A stretch of DNA of 64,000 nt, taken from assembly GCF_003575965.1 (NCBI RefSeq), contig NZ_QWJJ01000010.1:62001-126000 (forward strand), read 5' to 3'. The position numbers and the translations under genes are program-made. The DNA is from Pseudooceanicola sediminis (lineage in GTDB: Bacteria; Pseudomonadota; Alphaproteobacteria; Rhodobacterales; Rhodobacteraceae). This document shows positions 8,516-17,136 of this stretch, piece by piece. Under the pieces are notes generated by a model. That model saw only the letters and a program-made list of their open reading frames with translations, was not told where the DNA came from and made no database searches. Each line of letters opens with the position of its first letter. Within the stretch, counting starts at the first letter, position 1.

Positions 8516-9565
8516 TTGCAAACACCGGGCCTGCCCTTGTCAGAGAATGACTTCATCCCCGTTACGGTGCTCAAGCGCGATGCCTTTTCCGAAACGATAT
8601 CGGGGCATCTTGCGCGTTCGCCCGATCGTCGGCTGGCCTTGCGAAAGCTGGATGCCCTGCCGTTCTGGTCGCGTCCGATCGCGCGTTTTCTGGCCCGGCG
8701 TGAAGTGCGCGGACTGCGCGCGGTGCAAGGGATCGAAGGGTGCCCGGAACTGCTGCGATATGACCGCACCGGTATCCTGCGCGAATGGTCCGAGGGCACG
8801 CCCCTGCACCTGGCGCGCCCGGCCGATGCCGCCTTTTACCGCGATGCGAAGCGACTGCTGCGCGAGATGCGCAGGCGGGGCGTCACCCACAACGACATTG
8901 CCAAGCCGCAGAACTGGCTGTGCCGTCCCGATGGCGGGGCCGCGGTGATCGACTTTCAGCTTGCCTCGGTCCACCGCCTGCGCGGGCCGCTGTTTCGCAC
9001 CATGGCGCGCGAGGATCTGCGGCATCTGCTCAAGCAGAAGCGCGCCTATGCGCCGGATCTGCTGACGCCGTGCGAGCAGACCATGCTGCGCCACAAGGCC
9101 ATTCCGACCCGAATCTGGATGGCCACCGGAAAGCTGCTGTACAATTTCGTCACGCGCCGGCTTCTCGATTGGTCGGATGGCGAAGGCACGGAGGATCGGA
9201 TCGAAAGCGACGGCGCCGAGATCACCCGCATTCTTGCCAACCACCCCCGGGTCAGCACCCATGTGCTGACCAACTTCGCGCTGCCTGGCAAGGGTGTCGG
9301 CCTGTATACCTTTGCCGAGACCGACCTGTCGCAGGAAGAGTTGCGCGCGCTGGTGCCAGAGACGCTGTCGGAGAAGGTGCAGGCGGTCGTCTGTCTGCCG
9401 CGCGGGCCCAGCGGCTCGATCCGCCTTGACGTGCTGTCGCTGGTCGCGGCCAACCGGCTGGACGAGCTGGAGGAGATGCGGCGCGCCGATGCCGCCCTGT
9501 CCGTCGAGCTGGAGCAGATCCTGCCGGGCCGCCAGAACCTGACGGACCGGATCCTGCGCAAGTAG
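8516..9565 (+). CDS. kinase-fold protein with AMP-binding-C-like domain
   Basis: Residues 1 to about 215 look like a small protein-kinase or LPS-kinase fold: H125-N-D127-I-A-K-P-Q-N133 matches the HxD...N catalytic loop, and VID146-F replaces DFG. Residues about 228-315 resemble the C-terminal domain of acyl-CoA/acetyl-CoA synthetases (ESDGAEITRILANHPRVSTH, then LPRGPSGSIRLDVL). In that domain the catalytic lysine of the usual SGK motif is serine. The start is uncertain: the frame opens with TTG after an in-frame stop, and no ATG or clear ribosome-binding site is near. The target is unknown. Similar proteins are called serine/threonine kinases; I keep the name descriptive. Confidence 0.65.
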   Translation: MQTPGLPLSENDFIPVTVLKRDAFSETISGHLARSPDRRLALRKLDALPFWSRPIARFLARREVRGLRAVQGIEGCPELLRYDRTGILREWSEGTPLHLARPADAAFYRDAKRLLREMRRRGVTHNDIAKPQNWLCRPDGGAAVIDFQLASVHRLRGPLFRTMAREDLRHLLKQKRAYAPDLLTPCEQTMLRHKAIPTRIWMATGKLLYNFVTRRLLDWSDGEGTEDRIESDGAEITRILANHPRVSTHVLTNFALPGKGVGLYTFAETDLSQEELRALVPETLSEKVQAVVCLPRGPSGSIRLDVLSLVAANRLDELEEMRRADAALSVELEQILPGRQNLTDRILRK

Positions 9566-10115
9566 AGGGGAGAGCGGAGACCATCAGTTTCCGCGACGAT
9601 CCGTACGCTCAACGTCGCAGTCTCCGATGAAAGGCACCGTCAGACTGGCGCCATCGGTCACCCCGGCAGCGGCGCACGGAGCTTTCTCAGATCACGCTTT
9701 CACCCACTGTCGCGCATCTCCGCGTTTTCATTGGATCGACTGGCGGCAATTCCGCAGGCGTCCCTATCGCCGATCACAATCCTGCGCCTTCGCAGAGGCT
9801 GTTGATCGCCCACGAGGTCAGCCGTTCCGAAATCGCCTTTGCCGCACCAGACGGCAATGACTGGCGCGTTCTCGGCGGCGCGCGAACGGCCGGGGGTCGC
9901 GTCTTGCGGACATGCCTCTGTCTCGCTTGGGGCCGCACTGAGGCAGGTCTTCGGGGCCGGTCTTCGGGGCAGGAAGCGACGGCCGATCACGGGGCGCGGG
10001 TCGAGTGCGCCGCACCGCTCGGAAACCGCTTTGTTACCGCCCGAATACCGACGTGCGGATCAGGCGTTTTCAAGAGGTTAGCCTGCTCTCAGCCGGAAAG
10101 ACCGACATTGCGCCC
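9566..10115. other. 550-bp region without a recognisable gene
   Basis: Several frames of 65-145 codons cross this stretch on both strands, but none resembles a known family and none has a good start. Codon texture differs from the neighbouring genes. It could be a decayed gene or a regulatory spacer; I cannot tell which. Confidence 0.5.
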
Positions 10116-10775
10116 TCAGAACGGGGCCTTGGCGCGGAATTTGTGCCCTGCCCCGCCATCGGGATGCAGCAGCCGCAGCTCTTCCGAGTGCAGCATCAGG
10201 CGCGGATGGTCGCGGGCCGGGCCGGTCGCGTAGAACGGATCGCCCAGGATCGGGTGTCCCATCGCCAGCATATGGACGCGCAGCTGATGCGACCGGCCGG
10301 TATGTGGAAACAGGCGCACGCGCGTCTCTCCCTCGGGGCCAATGGCCCCGTAGCTCTTGACCTTCCAGTCGGTCACGGCGGCGCGGCCATTTTCATGGTC
10401 GATCTTCTGCAGGGGCCGGTTTTCCCAGTCGACGAGGATCGGCAGGTCGACCGTGCCGGTCTTTGGTTCAAGCTTGCCGTAAAGCCTTGCGTAGTAGGTC
10501 TTTTTGATGCGGCGGTGTTCGAATTGCAGGCCCAGGTGACGCTGTGCATGCGGGGTCATGGCAAAGACCATCACGCCGCTGGTGTCGCGATCCAGGCGGT
10601 GCACCAGAAGGGCATTGGGAAAGGCCGCCTGAATGCGGCTCAGCAGGCAATCGGAGAGGTGTTCGCCCTTGCCCGGCACCGACAGCAACCCCGCAGGCTT
10701 GTCCACGATCAGCAGTTCGTGGTCCTCGTGGATCACGCTGAGGGGGACGTCTGGGGGATTGTATTCGCTGGACAT
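10116..10775 (-). CDS. RluA-family pseudouridine synthase
   Basis: A 219-residue RNA pseudouridine synthase that isomerises uridine in rRNA or tRNA. HRLDRDTSG (59-67) holds the catalytic D62, and HTGRSHQLRVHM is the second family motif. There is no N-terminal S4 domain, so it is the short RluA type (tRNA U32 / 23S U746 specificity is possible but not shown). It is the last gene of a minus-strand run of four (thiolase, fRMsr, GFA, this gene), 39 nt after the GFA gene. Confidence 0.9.
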   Translation of the reverse strand: MSSEYNPPDVPLSVIHEDHELLIVDKPAGLLSVPGKGEHLSDCLLSRIQAAFPNALLVHRLDRDTSGVMVFAMTPHAQRHLGLQFEHRRIKKTYYARLYGKLEPKTGTVDLPILVDWENRPLQKIDHENGRAAVTDWKVKSYGAIGPEGETRVRLFPHTGRSHQLRVHMLAMGHPILGDPFYATGPARDHPRLMLHSEELRLLHPDGGAGHKFRAKAPF

Positions 10776-10814
10776 GGGCGGGTGATAAACGCATGCCCGC
10801 CTCGCGTAAATGCC

Positions 10815-11192
10815 TCAGGCGGATTTGGCAGGGCCCGCCTCTATGTCGTAGTAGTCCCCCTTGCTGGCGCAATATATATGCTCAGACGTGGTCAGACCGC
10901 TCCCGCCGTCGATGGTGCCCGACCCGATCGAGGTCGTGCCTTCGCCTTCCATCTGCCAGAAGATGGACGACCCGCAGGTGTTGCAGAATCCCCGCCGGGC
11001 GCGGGGAGAGCTCTGATACCACGTCAGCGTGTCGGCCCGGGTAATCTCAAGATCCGCCGTCGGGACCTGTGTTGCGGACCAGTAGTGACCAGACGTCTTG
11101 CGACACTGCGTGCAATGGCAGGCGATCGAATCGCGGGGCGTGGCCCGGGTCGTCCAGGCGATACCGCCGCACAGGCATGATCCCTTCAGCAT
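10815..11192 (-). CDS. GFA family protein (Gfa-like zinc protein)
   Basis: A 125-residue protein of the glutathione-dependent formaldehyde-activating (GFA/CENP-V) family. The zinc cysteines are visible in GSCLCGGI, CHCTQCRKTSG and FCNTCGSSIF. The true activity of most family members is unknown, so no reaction is claimed. A TTG two codons upstream is possible; ATG 11192 has AGGGA at a better distance. It lies between the fRMsr gene and the pseudouridine synthase on the same strand. Confidence 0.88.
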   Translation of the reverse strand: MLKGSCLCGGIAWTTRATPRDSIACHCTQCRKTSGHYWSATQVPTADLEITRADTLTWYQSSPRARRGFCNTCGSSIFWQMEGEGTTSIGSGTIDGGSGLTTSEHIYCASKGDYYDIEAGPAKSA

Positions 11193-11300
11193 TTCCAAGT
11201 TTTCCCTTTTTTTGCCGGGACTTGCTCACCCGGGTCTGAGCGTTTCGTTATCTGGTGGCCTGGCGCGGCCCCAACGGTCATCGGAGCGCCGCGGCAGCAG

Positions 11301-11756
11301 TCACGGGGCCGTCGTGAAAACCCGTGTCAGGATCTCCTCCAACCGCATGGCATCTTCCTCGGTAAAGGCATCGGGTTGGTCGCTGTCGATATCCAGCACG
11401 CCAATCACCGCCCCGGCCCCGTTGCGCACCGGGATAACCAGTTCGGATCGGGTGCTGCTGGCGCAGGCAATATGCCCGGGAAAGGCATCGACATCCGCCA
11501 CCAGCTGGGTTTGCCCGCTGCGGGCAGCGGCCCCGCAAACACCTTTGTCGAAAGGGATTTTCAGGCACCCATGGCCCCCCTGGTACGGGCCGATCTTCAA
11601 CAGCCCCGGCTCTGTCACCCGGTAGAACCCGGTCCAGTCGAAACGGTCGTCGCTGTGGTGCAGCTCACACGCCAAGGTCGCCATCAGCGCAACGTCATCC
11701 GTCTCGCCTTCGGTCAGCGACGCGATCCTGGCCGCAAGAGAGGTATAGTCAGGCAT
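11301..11756 (-). CDS. free methionine-(R)-sulfoxide reductase (GAF domain)
   Basis: A 151-residue single GAF-domain protein matching fRMsr (MsrC/YebR), which reduces free methionine-R-sulfoxide with thioredoxin. Conserved parts are WTGFYR, GPYQGGHGCLKI (C64), GVCGAA (C74) and FPGHIACAS (C98); these three cysteines correspond to the known redox set. VLDIDSDQPDAF near the end is also characteristic. It follows the thiolase gene by 23 nt, so an operon is likely, though no functional link is obvious. Confidence 0.93.
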   Translation of the reverse strand: MPDYTSLAARIASLTEGETDDVALMATLACELHHSDDRFDWTGFYRVTEPGLLKIGPYQGGHGCLKIPFDKGVCGAAARSGQTQLVADVDAFPGHIACASSTRSELVIPVRNGAGAVIGVLDIDSDQPDAFTEEDAMRLEEILTRVFTTAP

Positions 11757-11779
11757 GTCGGTCCTTTTCCACGCGCGTG

Positions 11780-12952
11780 TCAGGGGCGTTCGATCGCGAT
11801 GGCCGTACCTTCACCGCCGCCGATGCAGATCGCCGCAACTCCCCGTTTCAGATCATGGCGTTCCATTGCATGCAACAGGGTGACGATGATCCGCGCACCA
11901 GAGGCGCCGATCGGGTGGCCCAGGGCACATGCTCCGCCATGAATGTTGACCACGTCCCGGCCCACGCCCAGTTCGCGCATGAACGCCATCGGCACGACGG
12001 CAAAGGCTTCGTTCACCTCCCACAGATCAACATCCGCAACTGACCACCCCAGCCGTTTCAACAGCTTGCGCGCCGCGGGAACCGGTGCGGTGGGAAAATC
12101 CTTCGGCGCCTGTGCGTGGCTGGCATGGCCCATGATGCGTGCCCGCACCGGCAGGTCACGGGCGCGCGCCGCCGCGCGAGACGCCAGGACCAACGCCGCC
12201 GCGCCATCGGAGATTGACGAGGAATTGGCCGCCGTCACCGTACCATCCTTGCGAAAGGCGGGCCTGAGCAGCGGGATCTTTTCCGGCCGTGCATTGCCGG
12301 GTTGTTCGTCCTGAACGACCCTGTCCTCTCCCTTGCGCGACGGAACCACGACCGGCGCGATCTCGGCCTCGAACGCGCCGGCGCCTTGTGCGTCCAGCGC
12401 ATTCGACAATGATTTCAAGGCGTAATCATCCTGTGCCTGGCGGGTGAACTGAAACGCGTCGGCACAGTCCTCGGCAAAGCTGCCCATCAGGCGGCCCCTG
12501 TCATAGGCATCCTCCAGCCCGTCCAGAAACATGTGATCGATCGTGCGGTCATGCCCCAGCCGGGCGCCGCCGCGCATCGCGGGCAACAGGTAGGGCGCAT
12601 TCGTCATGCTCTCCATCCCGCCTGCGATCATGGTCGTCGCATGGCCCAGGGCGATCTGGTCGTGCGCCATCATCGCGGCTTTCATGCCGGAACCGCACAT
12701 CTTGTTCAGCGTCGTGGCTGGCACCTCTTCGCCCAGACCGGCGGCGAACCCTGCCTGACGCGCCGGGGCCTGCCCCTGCCCTGCCGGCAGGACGCAGCCC
12801 ATCAGCACCTCGTCAACGGTTGCGACGCTGGCGGTGCGCAGCGCCGCCGCAATCGCCGTGCCGCCCAGCTGCGCTGCTGGAACACCCGCGAAAACCCCCT
12901 GGAATCCCCCCATTGCCGTGCGGGCCGCGCCCACGATCACAACCTCCTGCAT
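11780..12952 (-). CDS. acetyl-CoA C-acyltransferase (thiolase)
   Basis: A 390-residue thiolase that condenses or cleaves acyl-CoA. The nucleophile C86 lies in LNKMCGSGMKA, and the active-site blocks GGACALGHPIGASG and AICIGGGEG are intact near the C-terminus. The frame extends ten codons upstream, but ATG 12952 is preceded by AGGAGG at 5 nt and starts the family's MQEVVIVGAARTAMG. It leads a four-gene minus-strand run. Whether it works in beta-oxidation or in synthesis of acetoacetyl-CoA cannot be told. Confidence 0.95.
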   Translation of the reverse strand: MQEVVIVGAARTAMGGFQGVFAGVPAAQLGGTAIAAALRTASVATVDEVLMGCVLPAGQGQAPARQAGFAAGLGEEVPATTLNKMCGSGMKAAMMAHDQIALGHATTMIAGGMESMTNAPYLLPAMRGGARLGHDRTIDHMFLDGLEDAYDRGRLMGSFAEDCADAFQFTRQAQDDYALKSLSNALDAQGAGAFEAEIAPVVVPSRKGEDRVVQDEQPGNARPEKIPLLRPAFRKDGTVTAANSSSISDGAAALVLASRAAARARDLPVRARIMGHASHAQAPKDFPTAPVPAARKLLKRLGWSVADVDLWEVNEAFAVVPMAFMRELGVGRDVVNIHGGACALGHPIGASGARIIVTLLHAMERHDLKRGVAAICIGGGEGTAIAIERP

Positions 12953-13061
12953 CGCATCCTCCTGCATGTGCTGACCCTGCATACCGAATGGTAAGGATTA
13001 CCGTCTAGCCTCTGCGACGACCGTCACTCTGGTGACAGCAGATTTGGGGAACTGACGCAGT

Positions 13062-13400
13062 ATGGATCTTTCTTCGCGAATTCAGGACGATGTCATGATC
13101 GTCACGGTCAATGCGCTGCGCATAGATGCCGCCGTCGCCATCCAGTTCAAGGATCACATGCGCGCGATCCTGGATCGTGCACAGGGGCGGGTCGTCCTGG
13201 ACCTTGCCCAGGTTGAATTCGTGGATTCGTCCGGGCTGGGCGCAATCGTTGCCGCCATGAAGCAGATGCGCGACGGGACACGCCTCGAACTCGCGGCGCT
13301 GCAACCCAATGTCGAAAAGGTGTTTCGGTTGACGCGGATGGACACTGTCTTTCCCATTCACGTCGCTGCGGATGCGGCGGTGAACCCTCATGCATCGTGA
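13062..13400 (+). CDS. STAS-domain anti-sigma factor antagonist
   Basis: A 112-residue SpoIIAA/RsbV-type STAS protein. VDSSGLGAIVAAMKQM contains the phosphorylatable serine (S56 or S57). In partner-switch systems the unphosphorylated form binds the anti-sigma kinase and frees a sigma factor or other target. The stop codon overlaps the ribosome-binding site of the kinase gene that follows, so the two are coupled. Confidence 0.92.
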   Translation: MDLSSRIQDDVMIVTVNALRIDAAVAIQFKDHMRAILDRAQGRVVLDLAQVEFVDSSGLGAIVAAMKQMRDGTRLELAALQPNVEKVFRLTRMDTVFPIHVAADAAVNPHAS

Positions 13401-13410
13401 GGCGCAGCGC

Positions 13411-13881
13411 ATGACCTCAGATCAGCCCATCAGCCAGATGCAACGCGACATCCGCATCAGCTTTCCCAGCACGGCGCTGTCCGTGCGCCGGGCGCTCGAA
13501 ACCGTGACCACCAGCCTGGCTGCGCTGTCCCTCGGCCCCGAAGAACTTGGCACGGTTGAGCTGGTCCTGGCCGAGGCGCTGAACAATGTCGTGGAACATG
13601 CCTATGGCGAGGGCGAGCGCGGCTGGATCAGCCTGGAATGCACGCAAAAACCCGACGGGCTGCACTTTACCATCCTTGACGAGGGCAAGCCGATGCCAAA
13701 GGGGATCGTGCCCATGGGCCTGCGCGCGCCCCTTCCATCTGAGCTTGAGGCGCTTCCCGAGGGGGGCTTCGGCTGGTTTCTCATCCAGGACCTGTCGCAC
13801 GACGTGCAGTATTTCCGCACAGGTGACGTCAATACGCTCAGCTTTCGCGTCAATATCGGCGTCGTCGTGCGACCGAACTGA
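13411..13881 (+). CDS. RsbW-type ATP-binding anti-sigma regulatory protein
   Basis: A 156-residue HATPase protein, the cognate kinase partner of the STAS protein upstream. The N box is LAEALNNVVEHAY, the G1 box is LDEGKPM and the G2 box is GGFGWFLIQDL. The frame could start at 13390, which overlaps the STAS gene; ATG 13411 has GAGG at 8 nt and is preferred. No PP2C phosphatase or sigma factor lies next to the pair, so the output is unknown. Confidence 0.9.
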   Translation: MTSDQPISQMQRDIRISFPSTALSVRRALETVTTSLAALSLGPEELGTVELVLAEALNNVVEHAYGEGERGWISLECTQKPDGLHFTILDEGKPMPKGIVPMGLRAPLPSELEALPEGGFGWFLIQDLSHDVQYFRTGDVNTLSFRVNIGVVVRPN

Positions 13882-14220
13882 CAGAAACGGCGCGAGTGGA
13901 TGCCCATGTCTGAGCGCCCTGCGTTGCCCCTGGCCCGTATTGCAAAAATCGCTGGTGCGTCCTGCCATGCGCATTGACTGCAATTTAGTTCAGATCGGAA
14001 ACGTTTGCCCTGAAATCGCCGCTGACCTCTCGCATTCGAACCACGTTCGCCCGCCATGCCTGATCCATAGCTAAAACGGCTATCTCGGCGCCGTGTGAAC
14101 AGCCCCCGCCCGATACACGGCGCCGATGATGCCGCTGCTTCGGCACAAGGGTACCCTCAATGATTACTTGACCTCGTTTCCGCCTCCGCGCAGCCTCTGC
14201 CCGCTAAAGCAGGAGGCTAT
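13882..14220. other. intergenic region before the gamma-glutamyltransferase
   Basis: About 340 bases hold no recognised gene. They contain one strong inverted repeat (separate entry) and a smaller ATAGC...GCTAT pair at 14067-14083. The start of the next gene is preceded by AGGAGG. Confidence 0.5.
14085..14126. promoter_or_regulatory. 12-bp perfect inverted repeat
   Basis: TCGGCGCCGTGT (14085-14096) is the exact reverse complement of ACACGGCGCCGA (14115-14126), with 18 nt between. It lies about 95 nt before the gamma-glutamyltransferase start and 200 nt after the anti-sigma kinase stop. There is no T-run, so it is either an operator, an RNA structure or a weak terminator. Confidence 0.55.
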
Positions 14221-15795
14221 ATGCGCGATTTTCAACTGCCGGGCCGTTCGCCCATCTGGGCCGAGAATGGTATCTGTGCAACTTCGCACCCGATTGCGGC
14301 GCAGGTTGCAATCGACATCCTCAAACGCGGCGGAAATGCGATGGACGCCGCGATTGCGGGCGCAGTCACGCTCGGCGTTTGCGAACCGGCCATGTGCGGG
14401 CTGGCAGGTGATTGTTTCGTGCTGGTCAAACCCGCCGGTTCCGATCAGGTGCTGGGCTTCAACGGATCTGGTGCCGCGCCCGCCGGCGCCGATGCACAAG
14501 GGCTGCGCGATCAGGGCCATAGCAGGATTCCGACCGACAACGCGCAGGCTGTGACGCTTCCCGGCGCGGTTCAGGCGTTCGACGCGATGTCGGCCAAGTG
14601 GGGCAAACTCGGGCTGGCCGACAGCCTCGCCCCGGCGATTCACTATTTCGAAACCGGCGTCCCGGTTCATGCGCGCGTCGCTTTCGACTGGGCGCAATCT
14701 TTTCCCACGCTCGACCACACGGCACGGGCCCATTTCCTGCCCGCGGGTGCACCGCCCAAGCCTGGCACCCGGTTCGCCCTGCCCGCGCAGGCCGAGGTGC
14801 TGCGCCGCATGGCCCGCGACGGCGCCCGCGCCTTTTACGAAGGCGAAGTGGCCGATGACATGCGCGCCGCCTTGCACGCCGCCGGCGGCACCCACACCGC
14901 TGAGGATTTCGCGACGGTCCAAGGCATGCAAACCGCGCCGATCAAAGGCGAATACAAGGGTGCAACCGTGTTCGAGCATCCGCCAAACGGACAGGGTGCA
15001 ACGGCGATCCTGATCCTGAACATCCTGTCGCATTTCGATCTTGCCGGCCTCGACCCCTTCGGCGCCGACCGGGCGCACCTTGAGGCCGAGGCGGCCAAAC
15101 TGGCCTATGACGCCCGTAACCGGCTGATCGCCGATCCGGCACACGCCGATGGCGCGCAGATGCTTGACCCTGCTTTCGCCGCCCAGCTCGCGGCACGTAT
15201 CGACCCGGCGCGTGCCAATGACGTGACCACCGCGCCCGAAGGCCAGCCACATCGCGACACGGTATATATCACCGTCGTCGACAAGGACCGCATGGCAGTC
15301 TCGCTGATCTATTCGGTCTTCATGCCGTTCGGCTCCGGTATCGGCACATCGAAATTCGGCCTGCTGATGCACAATCGGGGCTGCGGCTTTACCCTGACAA
15401 AAGGGCACCCCAACGAACTCGCCCCCGGCAAGCGCCCCATGCACACAATCATCCCCGGAATGCTGGCCGAAGACGGCGTGCCGAACATGCCTTTTGGCGT
15501 GATGGGCGGCCAATATCAGGCCGCTGGCCATGCGCGCTTCGTTACAAATTTACGTGATTTCGGTCTGTCCGCGCAGGAAGCGATCGACGCGCCGCGCTCA
15601 TTCCCCGACGTCGGCCAGCTTCAGGTCGAACGGGGTTACGACGAAACGGTGCGCGCCGACCTTGTCGAACGCGGCCATACCGTCGTTGTGCCGGACGGCC
15701 CGATCGGCGGAGCGCAAGCGATCCGCATTGATCCCAACGGCTTTCTGGAAGCCGGGTCCGACCCGCGCAAGGACGGCTGCGCCATCGGGTACTAG
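14221..15795 (+). CDS. gamma-glutamyltransferase family protein
   Basis: A 524-residue Ntn-hydrolase of the gamma-glutamyltransferase family, which cleaves gamma-glutamyl bonds after self-processing into two chains. The nucleophile is probably T347 in HRDTVYITVVDKD, the start of the small subunit. RGGNAMDAAIAGAVTLGVCEP is the typical N-terminal block. There is no signal peptide, so it looks cytoplasmic, unlike secreted glutathione hydrolases. It has its own AGGAGG site and a terminator 20 nt after its stop. The substrate may be something other than glutathione. Confidence 0.93.
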   Translation: MRDFQLPGRSPIWAENGICATSHPIAAQVAIDILKRGGNAMDAAIAGAVTLGVCEPAMCGLAGDCFVLVKPAGSDQVLGFNGSGAAPAGADAQGLRDQGHSRIPTDNAQAVTLPGAVQAFDAMSAKWGKLGLADSLAPAIHYFETGVPVHARVAFDWAQSFPTLDHTARAHFLPAGAPPKPGTRFALPAQAEVLRRMARDGARAFYEGEVADDMRAALHAAGGTHTAEDFATVQGMQTAPIKGEYKGATVFEHPPNGQGATAILILNILSHFDLAGLDPFGADRAHLEAEAAKLAYDARNRLIADPAHADGAQMLDPAFAAQLAARIDPARANDVTTAPEGQPHRDTVYITVVDKDRMAVSLIYSVFMPFGSGIGTSKFGLLMHNRGCGFTLTKGHPNELAPGKRPMHTIIPGMLAEDGVPNMPFGVMGGQYQAAGHARFVTNLRDFGLSAQEAIDAPRSFPDVGQLQVERGYDETVRADLVERGHTVVVPDGPIGGAQAIRIDPNGFLEAGSDPRKDGCAIGY

Positions 15796-15815
15796 CCACC
15801 CATCTGAAACCGGAA

Positions 15816-15838
15816 AAAGGCCGCCTCGGGCGGCCTTT
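15816..15838. terminator. bidirectional terminator between ggt-like gene and hspQ
   Basis: AAAGGCCGCC / GGCGGCCTTT is a perfect 10-bp stem with a TCG loop, flanked by A-rich and T-rich ends. It lies between the stops of two convergent genes. Confidence 0.85.
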
Positions 15839-15843
15839 CCCAT

Positions 15844-16170
15844 CTAGTTGAGTTGAAAGTGCAGAGGGTAGGAACCGTCTTGGAAGGGGCCAAATAGATC
15901 AGGAATATCAGGATGATCCACCGGCTCGCCCGATATATCCTCGATCAGGTTCTGTTCCGAAACGTAGGCGACGTAATAGCTCTGATCGTTCTCGGCCAAC
16001 AGGTGATAAAAGGGTTGTTCGCGCACGGGGCGACTGTCTTCGGGAATGGCATCATACCATTCCTCGGTGTTGCTGAATTCCGGATCGACGTCAAAGATCA
16101 CACCGCGAAACGGGTGCTTCTTGTGCCGGACGATCTGGCCCAGATGATATTTCGCTTTCGTTGTCAGCAT
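15844..16170 (-). CDS. hspQ: heat shock protein HspQ
   Basis: A 108-residue HspQ (YccV-like, hemimethylated-DNA-binding fold), a Lon protease specificity factor in E. coli. The sequence starts MLTTKAKYHLGQIVRHKKHP, and FRGVIFDVDPEF, PFYHLLAEN and YVAYVSEQNL are the conserved blocks. A much longer open frame continues upstream over the AEC transporter, but only this part is family-like. A second ATG five codons upstream is possible. The extended acidic C-terminus (DHPDIPDLFGPF) is usual in alphaproteobacteria. Confidence 0.93.
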   Translation of the reverse strand: MLTTKAKYHLGQIVRHKKHPFRGVIFDVDPEFSNTEEWYDAIPEDSRPVREQPFYHLLAENDQSYYVAYVSEQNLIEDISGEPVDHPDIPDLFGPFQDGSYPLHFQLN

Positions 16171-16230
16171 CGTCTTGCAGCCCATGGCCCCCACTACTAA
16201 CGTCAAACACCGCAGATTGTCCAACGCCCT

Positions 16231-16259
16231 AATATAATATTCAGGAACCCGAGTGTGAA
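16231..16259 (-). promoter_or_regulatory. possible sigma-70-type promoter of hspQ
   Basis: On the minus strand TTCACA (16259-16254), a 17-nt spacer and TATATT (16236-16231) form a plausible -35/-10 pair, about 60 nt before hspQ. On the plus strand the same AT-rich patch contains TATAAT (16233-16238) just ahead of the AEC transporter, but no matching -35 is seen. This is pattern match only. Confidence 0.3.
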
Positions 16260-17136
16260 CCTCGTCCTTACAGTTCTCGAGATCGTCGCCCCTGTGTTCC
16301 TGCTGGCCAGCATCGGCTTTATCTGGGTCCGCATGGGGGTCGAATACAAGGTCGAATTCGTCACCCGTCTGGCGATGACGCTGTCCGTGCCGTGCCTGAT
16401 CTTTACCGCCCTGATGCGCACCGAAATCGACCCCGCGGCCCTGACGACTCTGTCGCTGGCCGCCGCCGTTGTATACGCCGTTCTGACGGCCGTCACGGCG
16501 ATTGCGCTGCTGGTCTTTCGTCTGGATATGCGGACCTATCTGGCGCCGCTGATCTATGGAAATACCGGCAACCTGGGCCTGCCGCTGGCCATGTTCGCCT
16601 TTGGCGAGGCAGGGCTGGGATATGCCGTGATCGTCTTTGCCGTCATGGCGCTGTGGAATTTCACCTTTGGCATCTGGGTGGTTTCCGGCGGTGGGTCCGT
16701 TGTGCGGGCGCTGCGCGAACCGCTGCTCTGGGGCACGATCCTTGGGGGGATTTTCCTGTGGCAAGGGTGGGAGACACCGAAATTTCTGACCAACACCCTG
16801 GACCTTGTGGGCCAGATCGCCATCCCGATCATGCTGATCACGCTGGGCGTCGCGGTGGCCCGTCTGACACCTGGCCGCATGATGCTGGCGGTAGGCCTCT
16901 CTGCCCTCAAGCTGATCCTGTGCATCGGCATCGCGTGGGGTGTCGGAACCCTGTTTCAGCTTGAGCCGGTGGCGCTGGCAGTGCTGATCCTGCAAATATC
17001 GACGCCGGTCGCCGTCACCTCTTATCTGCTGGCCGAGAAATACGGGGCCGATGCGCAGGCCGTTGCCGGCCTTGTCGTGGCCTCGACATTGATGTCCGTT
17101 GCCGCAATACCCCTGTTGCTGGCTATTCTGCTCTAG
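16255..17136 (+). CDS. AEC family transporter
   Basis: A 293-residue inner-membrane protein of the auxin efflux carrier family, with about ten hydrophobic segments from residue 1 on. Typical blocks are TLSVPCLIFTALM, YGNTGNLGLPLAMFAFGEAG (the NxGN-type substrate region) and IPIMLITLGVAVARL. Relatives export or import organic acids such as malate; the substrate here is unknown. It starts with GTG, with AGGA 8 nt upstream, and diverges from hspQ. Confidence 0.9.
   Translation: MNLVLTVLEIVAPVFLLASIGFIWVRMGVEYKVEFVTRLAMTLSVPCLIFTALMRTEIDPAALTTLSLAAAVVYAVLTAVTAIALLVFRLDMRTYLAPLIYGNTGNLGLPLAMFAFGEAGLGYAVIVFAVMALWNFTFGIWVVSGGGSVVRALREPLLWGTILGGIFLWQGWETPKFLTNTLDLVGQIAIPIMLITLGVAVARLTPGRMMLAVGLSALKLILCIGIAWGVGTLFQLEPVALAVLILQISTPVAVTSYLLAEKYGADAQAVAGLVVASTLMSVAAIPLLLAILL

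Noticed and set aside
10005-11180. 391-codon plus-strand frame
   Set aside because: It lies across the pseudouridine synthase and GFA genes, both well supported on the minus strand.
12981-13003. ATACCG and TTACCG words near the thiolase start, like the CGGTAT arrays
   Set aside because: Their spacing is 17 bp, not 11, and only two units exist; they may be chance.
14030-14060. ATTCGAACC resembling a tRNA T-loop on the minus strand
   Set aside because: The flanking bases do not pair as a T-stem and no acceptor or anticodon arm could be built.
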